Positions 27,504-36,910 of a DNA stretch of 64,000 bases are shown here, one piece after another (position 1 is the first letter of the stretch; each line of letters starts with the position of its first letter). A model generated the notes under the pieces. It worked only from the letters and a program-made list of their open reading frames with translations. It was not told the origin of the DNA and made no database searches. The translations under genes and the position numbers were made by a program. The DNA comes from Ruminiclostridium cellobioparum subsp. termitidis CT1112 (GTDB lineage Bacteria; Bacillota; Clostridia; Acetivibrionales; DSM-1351). Where the stretch lies: contig NZ_AORV01000010.1 of NCBI RefSeq assembly GCF_000350485.1, positions 27,974 to 91,973 of the forward strand, read 5' to 3'.

Positions 27504-27727
27504 AGTATCCCGCCCGCTTTCTCATTAATTAAGAAAAACTTAAGAAATACACCCACTATTTTTTTTACAAGAATATTATATAATAAAGTTGGGAAATAGT
27601 CACCCAAATTTCGCCATTTAAGTACAATATATGTAAAATTTTTTTTACATTATATTGGGAACCTTTATTATTATTGGTTCGTCTAAATATGGTTAGGAAA
27701 ATTCAGGCAAAGGAGGAATGAATTTAT

Positions 27728-28432
27728 TTGGAGAATATCATCGAAGTAAAAGGAATCCGCAAAGTATACAGAGTTGGTAATGAAAAGGTCATAGCTCTTG
27801 AAAATATCGATCTTTCCATAGGCAAGGGTGAAATATGCTGCCTGCTTGGAACTTCGGGTTCAGGAAAATCCACGCTGCTGAATCTCATGGCCGGGCTTGA
27901 GAAACCGACCAGAGGTGAAATCATAATAAAAAATACACATGTTGAGAAATTAGACGAAAAAAGGCTTGTGCTTTTTCGGCAAAAATATATTGGTTTCGTT
28001 TTTCAATCCTACAATCTGCTCCCAAACCTGACAGCCATGGAAAATGTCGGACTGCCGCTGGCCTTTAAAGGAATTCCCCGTTGGATAAGGGACAAGAAAT
28101 CAAAGCAGATGCTTAGCTCTGTGGGGCTCAAATCCCACAGCAACAGAAAGCCTTCGCAGATGAGCGGCGGCCAGCAGCAAAGGGTGGGCATTGCAAGAGC
28201 CTTCGTAGGCAATCCGGAAATAGTTTTCGCCGACGAACCCACAGGAAATCTTGATTCCAAAACCACCGTGGAGGTCATGGACCTGATTACCGGAATTGCC
28301 AGAAAAAACAATCAAACTTTGATAATAGTTACACATGATACAAACATTGCCGGTTACGCCGACAAAATAATACATATTCTGGACGGCAATATTGAAAAAG
28401 TGGAATTTAAAACTCCTTCCTTGATAAAATAG
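27728..28432 (+). CDS. ABC transporter ATP-binding protein (MacB/LolD type)
   Basis: 234 residues from a TTG (27728-27730) with AAGGAGG ahead. Walker A GTSGSGKST at about residues 39-47, Q-loop FQSYNLLPNLT, signature MSGGQQQRVGIARAF, Walker B IVFADEPTGNLDS and His switch IVTHD. All are intact. It is the ATPase for the permease two genes downstream (30864-32270). This class drives mechanotransmission (MacB, LolCDE, BceAB) rather than classical uptake, which fits the secreted protein gene in between. Confidence 0.93.
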   Translation: MENIIEVKGIRKVYRVGNEKVIALENIDLSIGKGEICCLLGTSGSGKSTLLNLMAGLEKPTRGEIIIKNTHVEKLDEKRLVLFRQKYIGFVFQSYNLLPNLTAMENVGLPLAFKGIPRWIRDKKSKQMLSSVGLKSHSNRKPSQMSGGQQQRVGIARAFVGNPEIVFADEPTGNLDSKTTVEVMDLITGIARKNNQTLIIVTHDTNIAGYADKIIHILDGNIEKVEFKTPSLIK

Positions 28433-28494
28433 AAGGAATTTACCAAAATAAATTTAAAAATAACACCAAAGTGTAGCCTGGAGGATAAAAACTT

Positions 28495-28794
28495 ATGAAA
28501 ACCGTAAAAAAATATAATTCTATTCTGCTGATATGCCTGATAGTACTATCAAATGTTTTATTTAGAGTTACCCCTGTGAATGCCGAGGTAAATGATGTGG
28601 TTTTGAGCGGCTATAGCTATAACATATCCAATTCTCCGACACTTACAGACGGCGATACGTTCAATATAACCCTTCATGTCAAAAAAAACACCTCAAATGC
28701 TGTGGTGGATTATATTGAAATCACCGGCTCCTCCTTTTCCCTGAAGGACGGAGGATCGACGCTGACAGCAAGGCCCGAAGGATCAAATTTTTAA
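28495..28794 (+). CDS. N-terminal fragment of a frameshifted secreted CARDB-like protein
   Basis: 99 residues. Signal peptide MKTVKKYNSILLICLIVLSN with cleavage near NAEVND, then a beta-rich segment. It ends at TAA in the sequence TCA AAT TTT TAA AAC. Dropping one T from the T5 run (28788-28792) joins it directly to the long frame that continues from 28793 and includes the 29057-30877 coding region. The joined protein would be about 794 residues. GGAGG lies upstream of the ATG at 28495. Confidence 0.75.
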   Translation: MKTVKKYNSILLICLIVLSNVLFRVTPVNAEVNDVVLSGYSYNISNSPTLTDGDTFNITLHVKKNTSNAVVDYIEITGSSFSLKDGGSTLTARPEGSNF

Positions 28795-29056
28795 AACCGA
28801 TGATACGACCTTCGTCTTTAACGGAGGCTCTAAAAGACTGGAAGTTAATATTTATTATAAAATCAACGGTGTTGAATACAATTTATCCGATTTTATCAAC
28901 ATATCACAGGCCATACCCGATACTTCCTCCTCAGCACCGGAAGATACCACTAAAAAAGCACCTAAAATAGTAATTTCAGGTAACTCCCCCATACCGTCGG
29001 GACAGGCGGGATATCAAATTACCTATGCACTGCCCATAAAGAACGCAGGACAGTAT

Positions 29057-30877
29057 GTGGCCAAAAAGGTCACTGTTTCCCCCGTATTGGACGGCTCTGT
29101 TCCAATTGAGATAGAATCAATGAATCTGTCTCAAACCATTGACTCAATGCTCCCCAATGAGGCTACCGAGGTTAAATTCACCTTCAGCATCACTCCCGGA
29201 GCGGCAGCCAAGACATACCCCATTAAATTTAATATTCAATTCTACAATACATATAATGATTATTACAGTACCACAGAAACCGGCTATATAAAAACACTGG
29301 AAGGAAACGCCCTTCCAAAGCTGATCCTTAAAACCGTGACTACAAATCCTTCTCCCGTACAGCCGGGACAGGACTTTCGGATGGATATCACACTTGAAAA
29401 CGAAGGCCAGTTATCTGCAAAAAACGTTTCAGTTACGCTGTTAGGCCTGAAAAATGACGGTGTCAGTATCCAGGGAACCACAAGCAAGCAAACCCGTTCA
29501 ATCATATACGGATATGATACTTCAACAATAACATATAATCTTTCGGCATCAAAGAAAATAGAGGCCGGTGCCAATAGTCTGAAATTGAAGCTTGACTATT
29601 CAGATCCTGACGGTGAAAGCCATTCCGATGAGATTGATTTCTTTATCAATATACAGGGACAGGACTCCCAGACAATAGTCGAACTGAAAAATATTGTTTC
29701 CCCCGCCTCTGCGCTCTCCCCAGGAGAAAACGCATTGGTGGCTTTTGACGTTGTGAATACCGGAACTGAAGATGCACGGAACGTAAAAGTAACAGTTACC
29801 GCGGATAAGGAAATAATTCCCAGGACACAAAACACTATAATTATTCCTACACTGAAAAAAGGAGAAACAAAAAATGTACAGTTCCAGCTGTTTATTTCAG
29901 ATGAAGCCGTAACAAAAAATTACGCTGTCGCACTGAATGTGGAATATGATGTACCTTCCGCAGATGCGGCTTCCAAGCAGACTGTAATGCAATATGTGGG
30001 TTTCTATGTAGAAAATTCCACCGGAAAAACCGTACCCAGGTTAATAATTGACAGCTACAGTATCAATCCCAAGACCATTAAGGCAGGACAGCCCTTTACC
30101 CTGGATTTGTCAATATTGAATACAAGCAAATCATCGGCAATAAAAAATGTTAAGATCACCCTTAATTCTGATGATGGTACTTTTTCCACGGTTAATTCAA
30201 ATTCTTTTTACATAGATAATATTTCACCAAAAAAGAATGTTAAGAAACAAATCAGTTTTTCCTCAAAATCGGATGCGGCACCGAAGCAGTATACCATCAG
30301 TGTAAATTATGACTATGAGGACGATAAGGGAAATCCTTATACGACAAAGGATATTGTGGGAATTCCCCTTACACAGGCAACAAGACTGGTAATAGGAGAT
30401 TTCAGTTTTCCGCCTGAAGCATTTATCGGCAATCCTGTTCCTATAAACGTTAGTTTTTATAATATGGGCAAATCCACATTATATAACCTGTTGGTCAAGC
30501 TTGAAGGTGATTTTAAAGTTGAAGGCACCAGCTATTTTGTGGGAAATTTCGAACCCGGTAAGACCGATTCCTTTGACGGTGCAATAACCCCCGGAGCAGC
30601 AGGTCCGGTAAAAGGTTTCGTCATTTTTTCCTATGAGGACGCAGAAGGAAATCCACAAGAGGTTAAAAAGGAAATAACATTAAATGCCTCGGAAATGCCG
30701 GCTCCTCCCCCTATGCCCGGCGATGGTTCAATACCCCAGGAGGGCGGAAAGAAATTTCCGCTATGGGCATACATTGCATCAGGCACAGGCTTGCTTGCAG
30801 TCATGGTAACAGTAATTCTTCTGGTTCGTAGAAAAATAAGAAGAAGAAAGGAATTATTGTTCGATGAGGAGCTTTGA
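29057..30877 (+). CDS. CARDB/COG1361-like extracytoplasmic repeat protein (main part)
   Basis: 606 residues from the first in-frame ATG; the frame is open back to 28793 and almost surely belongs to the gene starting at 28495. It has about four Ig-like CARDB repeats of 120-130 residues, each opening with a short P-x-x-L/I-x-I segment and containing N-x-G (KLILKTVTTNPSPVQPGQDF, PRLIIDSYSINPKTIKAGQP). The C-terminus has a Pro/Gly linker, one membrane helix (LWAYIASGTGLLAVMVTVIL) and a basic tail. It should project outside the membrane as a companion of the ABC pair. Its end overlaps the permease start by 14 bases. Confidence 0.85.
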   Translation: MAKKVTVSPVLDGSVPIEIESMNLSQTIDSMLPNEATEVKFTFSITPGAAAKTYPIKFNIQFYNTYNDYYSTTETGYIKTLEGNALPKLILKTVTTNPSPVQPGQDFRMDITLENEGQLSAKNVSVTLLGLKNDGVSIQGTTSKQTRSIIYGYDTSTITYNLSASKKIEAGANSLKLKLDYSDPDGESHSDEIDFFINIQGQDSQTIVELKNIVSPASALSPGENALVAFDVVNTGTEDARNVKVTVTADKEIIPRTQNTIIIPTLKKGETKNVQFQLFISDEAVTKNYAVALNVEYDVPSADAASKQTVMQYVGFYVENSTGKTVPRLIIDSYSINPKTIKAGQPFTLDLSILNTSKSSAIKNVKITLNSDDGTFSTVNSNSFYIDNISPKKNVKKQISFSSKSDAAPKQYTISVNYDYEDDKGNPYTTKDIVGIPLTQATRLVIGDFSFPPEAFIGNPVPINVSFYNMGKSTLYNLLVKLEGDFKVEGTSYFVGNFEPGKTDSFDGAITPGAAGPVKGFVIFSYEDAEGNPQEVKKEITLNASEMPAPPPMPGDGSIPQEGGKKFPLWAYIASGTGLLAVMVTVILLVRRKIRRRKELLFDEEL

Positions 30878-32270
30878 TATTATATCCATGGGCTTGAAAA
30901 ACCTGTTCAGAAGAAAAACCAGAACCGTATTGACCGTGCTGGGCGTTGTAATCGGAACAGCGGCAATTGTTGTAATGGTATCCCTGGGTATCGGCATGAA
31001 TGAAAATTTCGAAGAGCAGCTGAAACAGATGGGCAATTTGAATATTATCAATGTGACAAAATACAGAAACTCTCCCGATAATACCGGTGGACCGCCAAAG
31101 GAGATTGTGCTTGACAGCATAGCCATATCAAAAATAAGTGCAATAAAAGGCATAAGAGGTGTGACACCGGTTGTGGAAGGCAATATGAAGCTGGTATCCG
31201 GCAAATATATGGCCTACGTTTCCGTTATGGGTATAGATGCCAGGACCATAGAGAATTTCGATTATCCTGTTGAACAGGGAAGATTGCTTCAAGAGGGCGA
31301 TACCGATAAAATCCTGGTTGGAGGCAATATACCGCAGTATTTTTATAATCCTAAAACAAGATATGGTATGATGGGTCCAAACTCAAAGCCGCCTGTTGAC
31401 GTATTGACAGACAAGCTGGAAGTAACCTTCGATATGAGTTACGGAGAAAAGCGGCGTCAGGAGGGGATCGGAGGTTCCGAAACCTCCGAAAAGCCGCCCA
31501 AGCTATATAAAGTCAAGGGAGTAGGCCTGTTGTCCGTCACTAACGATTGGCAGAAAGACGGATACATTTTCATGGATTACAACTACCTTCAAAAACTTAT
31601 GAAGGATAATGCAAAATCTCAGAACGGAAAACAGGACAATTATTGGGGCATGCCCAGCACCGATACTTCCAAAGGCTTTGAAAGACTTATGGTCATGGTT
31701 GACAATATGAAGGATGTGGACCGCGTCCAGAAAGAAATAGATGAAATGGGATACGGTACGAACAGCCTTGCCGATATGAGAAAGCCCATGCAGAAACAGG
31801 CCCAGACCATACAGCTGGTACTGGGAGGCATAGGTGCGATTTCGCTTCTCATTTCCGCCCTCGGTATTACCAATACCATGATAATGTCAATATACGAAAG
31901 AACCCGTGAAATAGGTGTTATGAAGGTTTTGGGCTGCAAGATGAACAATATCCGGCAGCTGTTTCTCCTGGAAGCGGGCGTCATCGGATTTTTTGGCGGG
32001 TGCGTCGGTGTCCTCCTGAGTTATCTTGCCTCCCTGGTTTTAAATACCGTAGGGAGAAATATTATGAACTCAGGTGACGGCGGGATGGTAGGAATGGGCA
32101 TGGGTATGGGAATGGGCATGAACAGCGGCGGTTCGAAGATATCGGTTATTCCGCCCTGGCTGGCTCTGCTGTCAATAGTTTTTGCAATATTGATCGGAAT
32201 TGTTTCAGGTTTTTCCCCTGCAAGAAGGGCTATGAAACTCAGCGCACTGGAAGCCATCAAGTCAGAATAG
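30864..32270 (+). CDS. MacB-like ABC transporter permease
   Basis: 468 residues. The first helix (RRKTRTVLTVLGVVIGTAAI, about 15-40) is followed by a MacB_PCD-type extracytoplasmic domain to about 310. Three more helices follow in the FtsX domain (LVLGGIGAISLLISALGITN, EAGVIGFFGGCVGVLLSYLA, WLALLSIVFAILIGIVSG). Between helices 3 and 4 lies an unusual outward-facing loop rich in Gly and Met (MVGMGMGMGMGMN, about 410-425). Conserved YERTREIGVMKVLG contacts the ATPase. It forms the transporter with the gene at 27728; substrate unknown. Confidence 0.9.
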   Translation: MRSFDIISMGLKNLFRRKTRTVLTVLGVVIGTAAIVVMVSLGIGMNENFEEQLKQMGNLNIINVTKYRNSPDNTGGPPKEIVLDSIAISKISAIKGIRGVTPVVEGNMKLVSGKYMAYVSVMGIDARTIENFDYPVEQGRLLQEGDTDKILVGGNIPQYFYNPKTRYGMMGPNSKPPVDVLTDKLEVTFDMSYGEKRRQEGIGGSETSEKPPKLYKVKGVGLLSVTNDWQKDGYIFMDYNYLQKLMKDNAKSQNGKQDNYWGMPSTDTSKGFERLMVMVDNMKDVDRVQKEIDEMGYGTNSLADMRKPMQKQAQTIQLVLGGIGAISLLISALGITNTMIMSIYERTREIGVMKVLGCKMNNIRQLFLLEAGVIGFFGGCVGVLLSYLASLVLNTVGRNIMNSGDGGMVGMGMGMGMGMNSGGSKISVIPPWLALLSIVFAILIGIVSGFSPARRAMKLSALEAIKSE

Positions 32271-32310
32271 GTGCATGCAGGTGTATGTAAAATAAATTTC
32301 GAAATAACTA

Positions 32311-32336
32311 AAAAAGTCGGCGGCAGCCGACTTTTC
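32311..32336. terminator. Bidirectional Rho-independent terminator
   Basis: Stem AAGTCGGC / GCCGACTT with a 4-base loop, preceded by a run of A and followed by a run of T. It lies between the convergent ABC permease and the chemoreceptor genes and can serve both. Confidence 0.85.
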
Positions 32337-32378
32337 CTTATCTGTTGAACTATTAAATTTTTTTATAAAACAATTACC

Positions 32379-33623
32379 TTACAGAGTAAACTTCCGCACC
32401 TGATTCTCCAGCTTCTTTGAGAAGTCCAGATTGTTATGGGTTGAATTCTCAACATTTTTAAACTGTTCGGCAACTTCAGCCGTTTTCACCGTGATTGTCT
32501 CTATTCCGTCAGCGCTCTCATTTACACTTGCCGTCACCTGTTCAAGAGCATCAACTATATTGGAAATAGATTTATTCATGGTTTTCGAGGATTCATTGAA
32601 TTCATTCATCATTGAACTGAAACGGGCTGAATCGGAGTAATATTGTTCACCTGTTTCTATCAGTTTTCTATAGTCTGAAAGAACATCCTGATCAACGAAA
32701 TCCAGAAGAACACCTGCACTGTCTGTAAGTGCACCCACCGACTCGTTTACTGTCTTCACAATATTCTTTATATCGGCTGCTGTTTTTGAGGACTGGTCGG
32801 CCAATTTTCTGATTTCATCTGCCACAACAGCAAATCCCTTGCCTGCCTCCCCTGCCCTTGCCGCTTCTATGGCTGCATTGAGAGAAAGCAGATTTGTCTG
32901 CTCGGTAATCTGCAATATGGCCTGGGCAAGCAATTCTATCTGAGAAACGGCCTTTGCCTTATCCATAGCCGTTTTGAGCTGCTGCTTGACATCTTCATAA
33001 ACATTGCTGGCATTTTCTGCTGACTTCACGGCACTTTCCTTTATCTCACTGGCCTTTTTACTTATCAGATTTGCAGAATCGGCACCGGATTCGGAATTTT
33101 GTGAAATCAGATTTACATTTTGCATGATTTCCTGTGTATCAAAATTTATCTGATGAGTCGTTGCAGCCGATTCCTCCATTGAGGCAGAAATACGTTCGGT
33201 AGTCTCAAGAGTATCATTTGTTTTATCTCTTAATTCCTGGGATAATTTTTGAACCTCCTGGGAATTGTCCATTATGTTTTTGGAGGAGTCCAGCATGAGA
33301 CCCAGCATCTCTCTCAAAGAACCTCTCATGGAGGCAAGATTTCTTGCCAGCAGCCCCATTTCATCCCTTCTGCCCTTTATCCTGTCATAGCTTTTATCAT
33401 GTGACAAATCAAAATTGGCAGTTCTCTCAACTACTTTCAGAAGGACCTTTATTGGAATTGTCAGGGAAAATGTGAGCCATGTACCCACGCAAATTACAAA
33501 TACGGCCAAAATCGCTCCTGCAAGCAGAATCGGAAAATCTAAAAACTCATGTGCGGTAACCCCGCCGCCCACAATCAGTATGCATCCCACAACAATCAAT
33601 ATTATCTTTTTACTGATAGACAT
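32379..33623 (-). CDS. Methyl-accepting chemotaxis protein lacking a sensor domain
   Basis: 414 residues. Two adjacent membrane helices (about 7-25 and 31-53) are joined by about five residues, so there is no room for an extracytoplasmic ligand domain. A HAMP segment (about 54-110) precedes the coiled-coil signalling region. The hairpin tip [20 protein letters not shown] is at about 240-260, with [16 protein letters not shown] next to it. Methylation helices flank it. A cytoplasmic or membrane-state signal is likely. No cheA/cheW lies nearby. Confidence 0.92.
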   Translation of the reverse strand: MSISKKIILIVVGCILIVGGGVTAHEFLDFPILLAGAILAVFVICVGTWLTFSLTIPIKVLLKVVERTANFDLSHDKSYDRIKGRRDEMGLLARNLASMRGSLREMLGLMLDSSKNIMDNSQEVQKLSQELRDKTNDTLETTERISASMEESAATTHQINFDTQEIMQNVNLISQNSESGADSANLISKKASEIKESAVKSAENASNVYEDVKQQLKTAMDKAKAVSQIELLAQAILQITEQTNLLSLNAAIEAARAGEAGKGFAVVADEIRKLADQSSKTAADIKNIVKTVNESVGALTDSAGVLLDFVDQDVLSDYRKLIETGEQYYSDSARFSSMMNEFNESSKTMNKSISNIVDALEQVTASVNESADGIETITVKTAEVAEQFKNVENSTHNNLDFSKKLENQVRKFTL

Positions 33624-33642
33624 AGCCTCTCGCGCCCCCAGT

Positions 33643-33705
33643 ATTTTTGGAATTTTGGAATTTCAAGAAATTTCGGAAACTTTGGTAATCTTAGTAACTT
33701 TTTCT
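33643..33705. repeat. Degenerate 9-10 bp tandem repeat upstream of the chemoreceptor
   Basis: About six imperfect copies of a TTTTGGAA-like unit just upstream of the mcp start codon, in its leader on the minus strand. The role is unknown. Confidence 0.5.
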
Positions 33706-33938
33706 TTTATACTATCATATTGTGTCGATAATATCCATACTCACTTTTATGATTTTTGTACATTTCAGCTTTTCTTTTAATGCTTTTTGATATTTTATAC
33801 ATTATCGGTATAAACAGAGCAGAAAACATTAAAAATGTATAAAAAAAAGGTTGCTTACAATATATACACCATTTAATAAAATATGCTATGTTTATAGAAA
33901 ATAAATCGCTTATTATACATATATGGGAAGGTGATTAA

Positions 33939-34493
33939 ATGTCTGAACAAATCAAGCTTATTGCATCCCGAATAAAGGAACTGCGTGACATTTCGGCTAT
34001 ATCGGCCCAGAGTCTTGCAGCTGAGCTTAATATTTCAGAAGAAATTTATCTTGAGTACGAAAGTGGAAATACCGATATTCCTGTCAGCTTTCTTTACCAG
34101 ATAGCCAACAGATTCAATGTTGAGCTGTCTGCCATTTTAACCGGTGATAATCCCAGGCTGCACACCTATCAGGTGGTCAGAAAAGGAAAAGGCGCCAATG
34201 TGGAAAGAAGAGAGGATTATAAATACCAGAGTCTTGCCAACAACTTTATAGGCAAGAAGGCCGAACCGTTTATTGTCACTGTTGCACCTGAAGACGACAG
34301 TTTTCCTGTTCACTTTAATTCACATAAAGGTCAGGAATTCAATTATGTCATAGAGGGAACCCTGAAAATAATAATCAACGGGCATGAATTGGTATTGGAG
34401 GAAGGAGATTCGGTATATTTCGACTCCTCTGCAAATCATGGCATGAAAGCCTTAAACGGCAGGCAGGCTAAATTTTTGGCAATTATTCTTTAG
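33939..34493 (+). CDS. XRE-family regulator with C-terminal cupin domain
   Basis: 184 residues. The helix-turn-helix spans residues 8-65 (RIKELRDISAISAQSLAAEL). The cupin domain spans about 105-184, with HFNSHKGQEFNYVIEGTLKI and GDSVYFDSSANHGMKAL. Such proteins sense a small ligand and control a neighbouring pathway gene. The acyl-CoA synthetase gene starts 21 bases after the stop, the usual pairing in clostridia, so this is probably its regulator. GGAAGGTG precedes the ATG. Confidence 0.9.
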   Translation: MSEQIKLIASRIKELRDISAISAQSLAAELNISEEIYLEYESGNTDIPVSFLYQIANRFNVELSAILTGDNPRLHTYQVVRKGKGANVERREDYKYQSLANNFIGKKAEPFIVTVAPEDDSFPVHFNSHKGQEFNYVIEGTLKIIINGHELVLEEGDSVYFDSSANHGMKALNGRQAKFLAIIL

Positions 34494-34513
34494 CACTAGG
34501 GGGAAAATAACAA

Positions 34514-36175
34514 ATGTTAAACAAGTATCTTTCTCGGCTGGACTTCTCATCCTATGAGGATTTCTATGAGAATTTTGAGATAAAAGTACCTGAGAATTTC
34601 AACTTTGCATACGATGTTGTTGATGAATATGCAAAAACCGATCCAAACAAGATTGCACTTGTATGGTGTGATGAATCAGGGGCGGAAGCAACTTTTACTT
34701 TCGCCCAGCTCAAAGAATACAGTGATAAAACCGCAAATTTCTTTAAGGCTGTCGGCATCAAACGGGGTGATCCGGTAATGCTGATATTAAAAAGGCGCTA
34801 CGAATTCTGGTTCTGCATACTGGCATTGCATAAACTGGGTGCCGTGACAATACCGGCAACCCACCTTCTGACATCAAAAGACATAGTTTACAGGGCAAAT
34901 GCCGCCGACATAAAAATGATTGTCTCTGTATCTGAACCGGAAGTCATCATGCATATCGAGGACTCCCTGAGCAAATCTCCCAGCCTTAAATATAAAGCTC
35001 TTGTGGGAGACAGCAAAGATGGCTGGCTTGACTTTACCAGTGAAGTCGACAAATCCTCCAATGTTTTTGAAAACCCGACCGGGGATCAGGCTTCACAGAA
35101 CAGCGACATATCGCTGCTTTATTTTACTTCGGGTACAACAGGCATGCCCAAGATGGTTCAGCATGATTTTTTATATCCGTTGGGCCATATCCTGACGGCA
35201 AAATACTGGCAAAATGTCAGCGACGGCGGCTTACACCTGACTGTTGCCGATACGGGCTGGGCAAAGGCCGTCTGGGGAAAAATCTATGGCCAGTGGCTGG
35301 CAGGCAGTGCGGTTTTTGTGTATGACTATAATAAATTTGTTCCGAAGGAATTGCTGCAGATCATTTGTAAACATAAAGTCACCACCTTCTGCGCTCCGCC
35401 AACCATGTACAGGTTCTTTATAAAGGAGGATCTGACAAAGTTTGACTTAAGCAATTTGAAGTATTGTGCAGTGGCGGGTGAACCGCTTAATCCCGAGGTT
35501 TATAATCAATTCTATAAAGCCACCGGTATAAAGCTTATGGAAGGCTTCGGTCAAACCGAATTGACCGTAACCCTGGCAACCTATCCCTGGATGGAGCCAA
35601 AGCCGGGGTCCATGGGCAAACCTTCACCGGGATATGATATAGACCTTCTGGATGATGAAGGCAACTCTGTTCAGGACGGTGAAGAAGGTCAGATAGTTGT
35701 CAGAACCTCTAAAAGGAAACCGGCCGGAATGTTTGGGGGATATTACAGGGATACAGCCCTGACCAATAAGGTCTGGCATGATGATATTTATTATACCGGT
35801 GACGTGGCATGGCGTGATGAAGACGGCTACTACTGGTTTGTGGGAAGATCAGACGATGTAATCAAGAGTTCGGGTTACAGAATCGGGCCTTTCGAAGTGG
35901 AAAGTGCTTTGATCGAACATCCCGCCGTTATGGAATGCGCAATAACCGCCGTTCCCGACGAAATAAGAGGTCAGATCGTAAAAGCGACCGTCGTCCTGAC
36001 CAGGAACTATTCTCCGGGTGAAGAGCTGGTAAAAGAGCTCCAGGATCATGTAAAGAGAGTAACTGCTCCGTACAAGTATCCCAGAATTATTGAATTCGTG
36101 GAAGAGCTTCCCAAAACAATCAGCGGTAAAATCAGACGCGTTGAAATAAGAGAAACCGACAGCGATAAGAAATAA
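34514..36175 (+). CDS. AMP-forming acyl-CoA synthetase (medium-chain/aryl type)
   Basis: 553 residues. It activates a carboxylic acid with ATP and CoA. Motifs in order: the phosphate loop [17 protein letters not shown] (about residues 198-214), GFGQTE (about 345), [17 protein letters not shown] with [20 protein letters not shown] (about 415-455), and the catalytic Lys in KTISGKIRR (about 537-545). The sequence resembles AcsM3/MACS and benzoate-like enzymes. It is paired with the cupin regulator upstream. AGGGGGAAAA precedes the ATG. Confidence 0.93.
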   Translation: MLNKYLSRLDFSSYEDFYENFEIKVPENFNFAYDVVDEYAKTDPNKIALVWCDESGAEATFTFAQLKEYSDKTANFFKAVGIKRGDPVMLILKRRYEFWFCILALHKLGAVTIPATHLLTSKDIVYRANAADIKMIVSVSEPEVIMHIEDSLSKSPSLKYKALVGDSKDGWLDFTSEVDKSSNVFENPTGDQASQNSDISLLYFTSGTTGMPKMVQHDFLYPLGHILTAKYWQNVSDGGLHLTVADTGWAKAVWGKIYGQWLAGSAVFVYDYNKFVPKELLQIICKHKVTTFCAPPTMYRFFIKEDLTKFDLSNLKYCAVAGEPLNPEVYNQFYKATGIKLMEGFGQTELTVTLATYPWMEPKPGSMGKPSPGYDIDLLDDEGNSVQDGEEGQIVVRTSKRKPAGMFGGYYRDTALTNKVWHDDIYYTGDVAWRDEDGYYWFVGRSDDVIKSSGYRIGPFEVESALIEHPAVMECAITAVPDEIRGQIVKATVVLTRNYSPGEELVKELQDHVKRVTAPYKYPRIIEFVEELPKTISGKIRRVEIRETDSDKK

Positions 36176-36185
36176 AATTAGTATA

Positions 36186-36216
36186 TGCCTGAAATTGTAC
36201 AAATTTCAGGCATTTT
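36186..36216 (+). terminator. Rho-independent terminator after the acyl-CoA synthetase gene
   Basis: Stem TGCCTGAAAT / ATTTCAGGCA, imperfect, with a short loop and followed by TTTTACTTTTC. Confidence 0.85.
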
Positions 36217-36224
36217 ACTTTTCT

Positions 36225-36563
36225 TTATTCTCTTGTAGGATCAAATCTGAAGCCCATGAGTTTAGTCTTCTTTTCACCTGGATTCAGAACATATATATCA
36301 TCGATGTATTCCCACCTTACAAGTATGCTTGTAGACCTTTTTTCGGATATCTGTTTTTCCTTTGGGATCTCTTTACCGTTGTCATCCATGATTTTTGTCA
36401 TGGTTCCTGACCCTTCCAGCCAGATGCCTATTTCATCAACATCCATCAATTTGGCAAAGATTATGTTGTTAACATCATAGAAATAGTTTAAAACCGTATT
36501 CTGCTCGGCTATTTTTCTCAGGCACAAAAATATATTTTCACCAATATAGCTGTTTAGAAACAT
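36225..36563 (-). CDS. Conserved hypothetical protein, 112 aa
   Basis: Not recognised. No signal peptide or membrane helix. The sequence is mixed alpha/beta, with an N-terminal FLNSYIGENIFLCLRKIAEQ helix and an acidic middle with Gly (DVDEIGIWLEGSG). It ends in a basic FRFDPTRE. It stands alone on the minus strand, convergent with the acyl-CoA synthetase. The ATG at 36561-36563 has no strong ribosome site (AGGAGTATAAAGG is 6-18 bases upstream). Confidence 0.6.
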   Translation of the reverse strand: MFLNSYIGENIFLCLRKIAEQNTVLNYFYDVNNIIFAKLMDVDEIGIWLEGSGTMTKIMDDNGKEIPKEKQISEKRSTSILVRWEYIDDIYVLNPGEKKTKLMGFRFDPTRE

Positions 36564-36910
36564 ATCCTTTATACTCCTGTAATTTTTCAGCTATAATATT
36601 AAATGAATTTTATTTGCGGAATGTTACAAATATTTGGCCAATGCTAAAGCCCCGTAATTTACGGGGCTGAAAAAAGGGTTTTAAAGGAGAAACAAATTAT
36701 GAAAAAGTTTATATTTATATATTAGTATAACTTTGTTAATAAACCATTTATAAATGATGAACTTTCTGTAAACAAGTGAGGTAAGTTTTTATCAGAGCCT
36801 TCCACTTTTTTATTAACATTGCAGAACCAAAAAAGAGACCGTTGTTAAGCAGCCTCTTTTACTGGAATAACTTTACCTTGTATTTAAATGACTGTTAAAT
36901 CCGATATTAC
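36564..36910. other. Gene-free stretch: hairpin, minute ORF and htpG terminator
   Basis: This 347-base gap holds a perfect 8-bp hairpin (AGCCCCGT / ACGGGGCT, 36648-36668). It is followed by AAAGGAG and an 8-codon plus-strand frame at 36699-36725 (MKKFIFIY, stop TAG). The htpG terminator follows. The minute frame looks like the start of a decayed signal-peptide gene, because the same frame continues with further stops. No longer gene is supported. Confidence 0.5.
36829..36860 (-). terminator. Rho-independent terminator of htpG
   Basis: Stem AAAAGAG / CTCTTTT on the minus strand followed by TTTTTTGG, 50 bases past the htpG stop. Confidence 0.8.
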
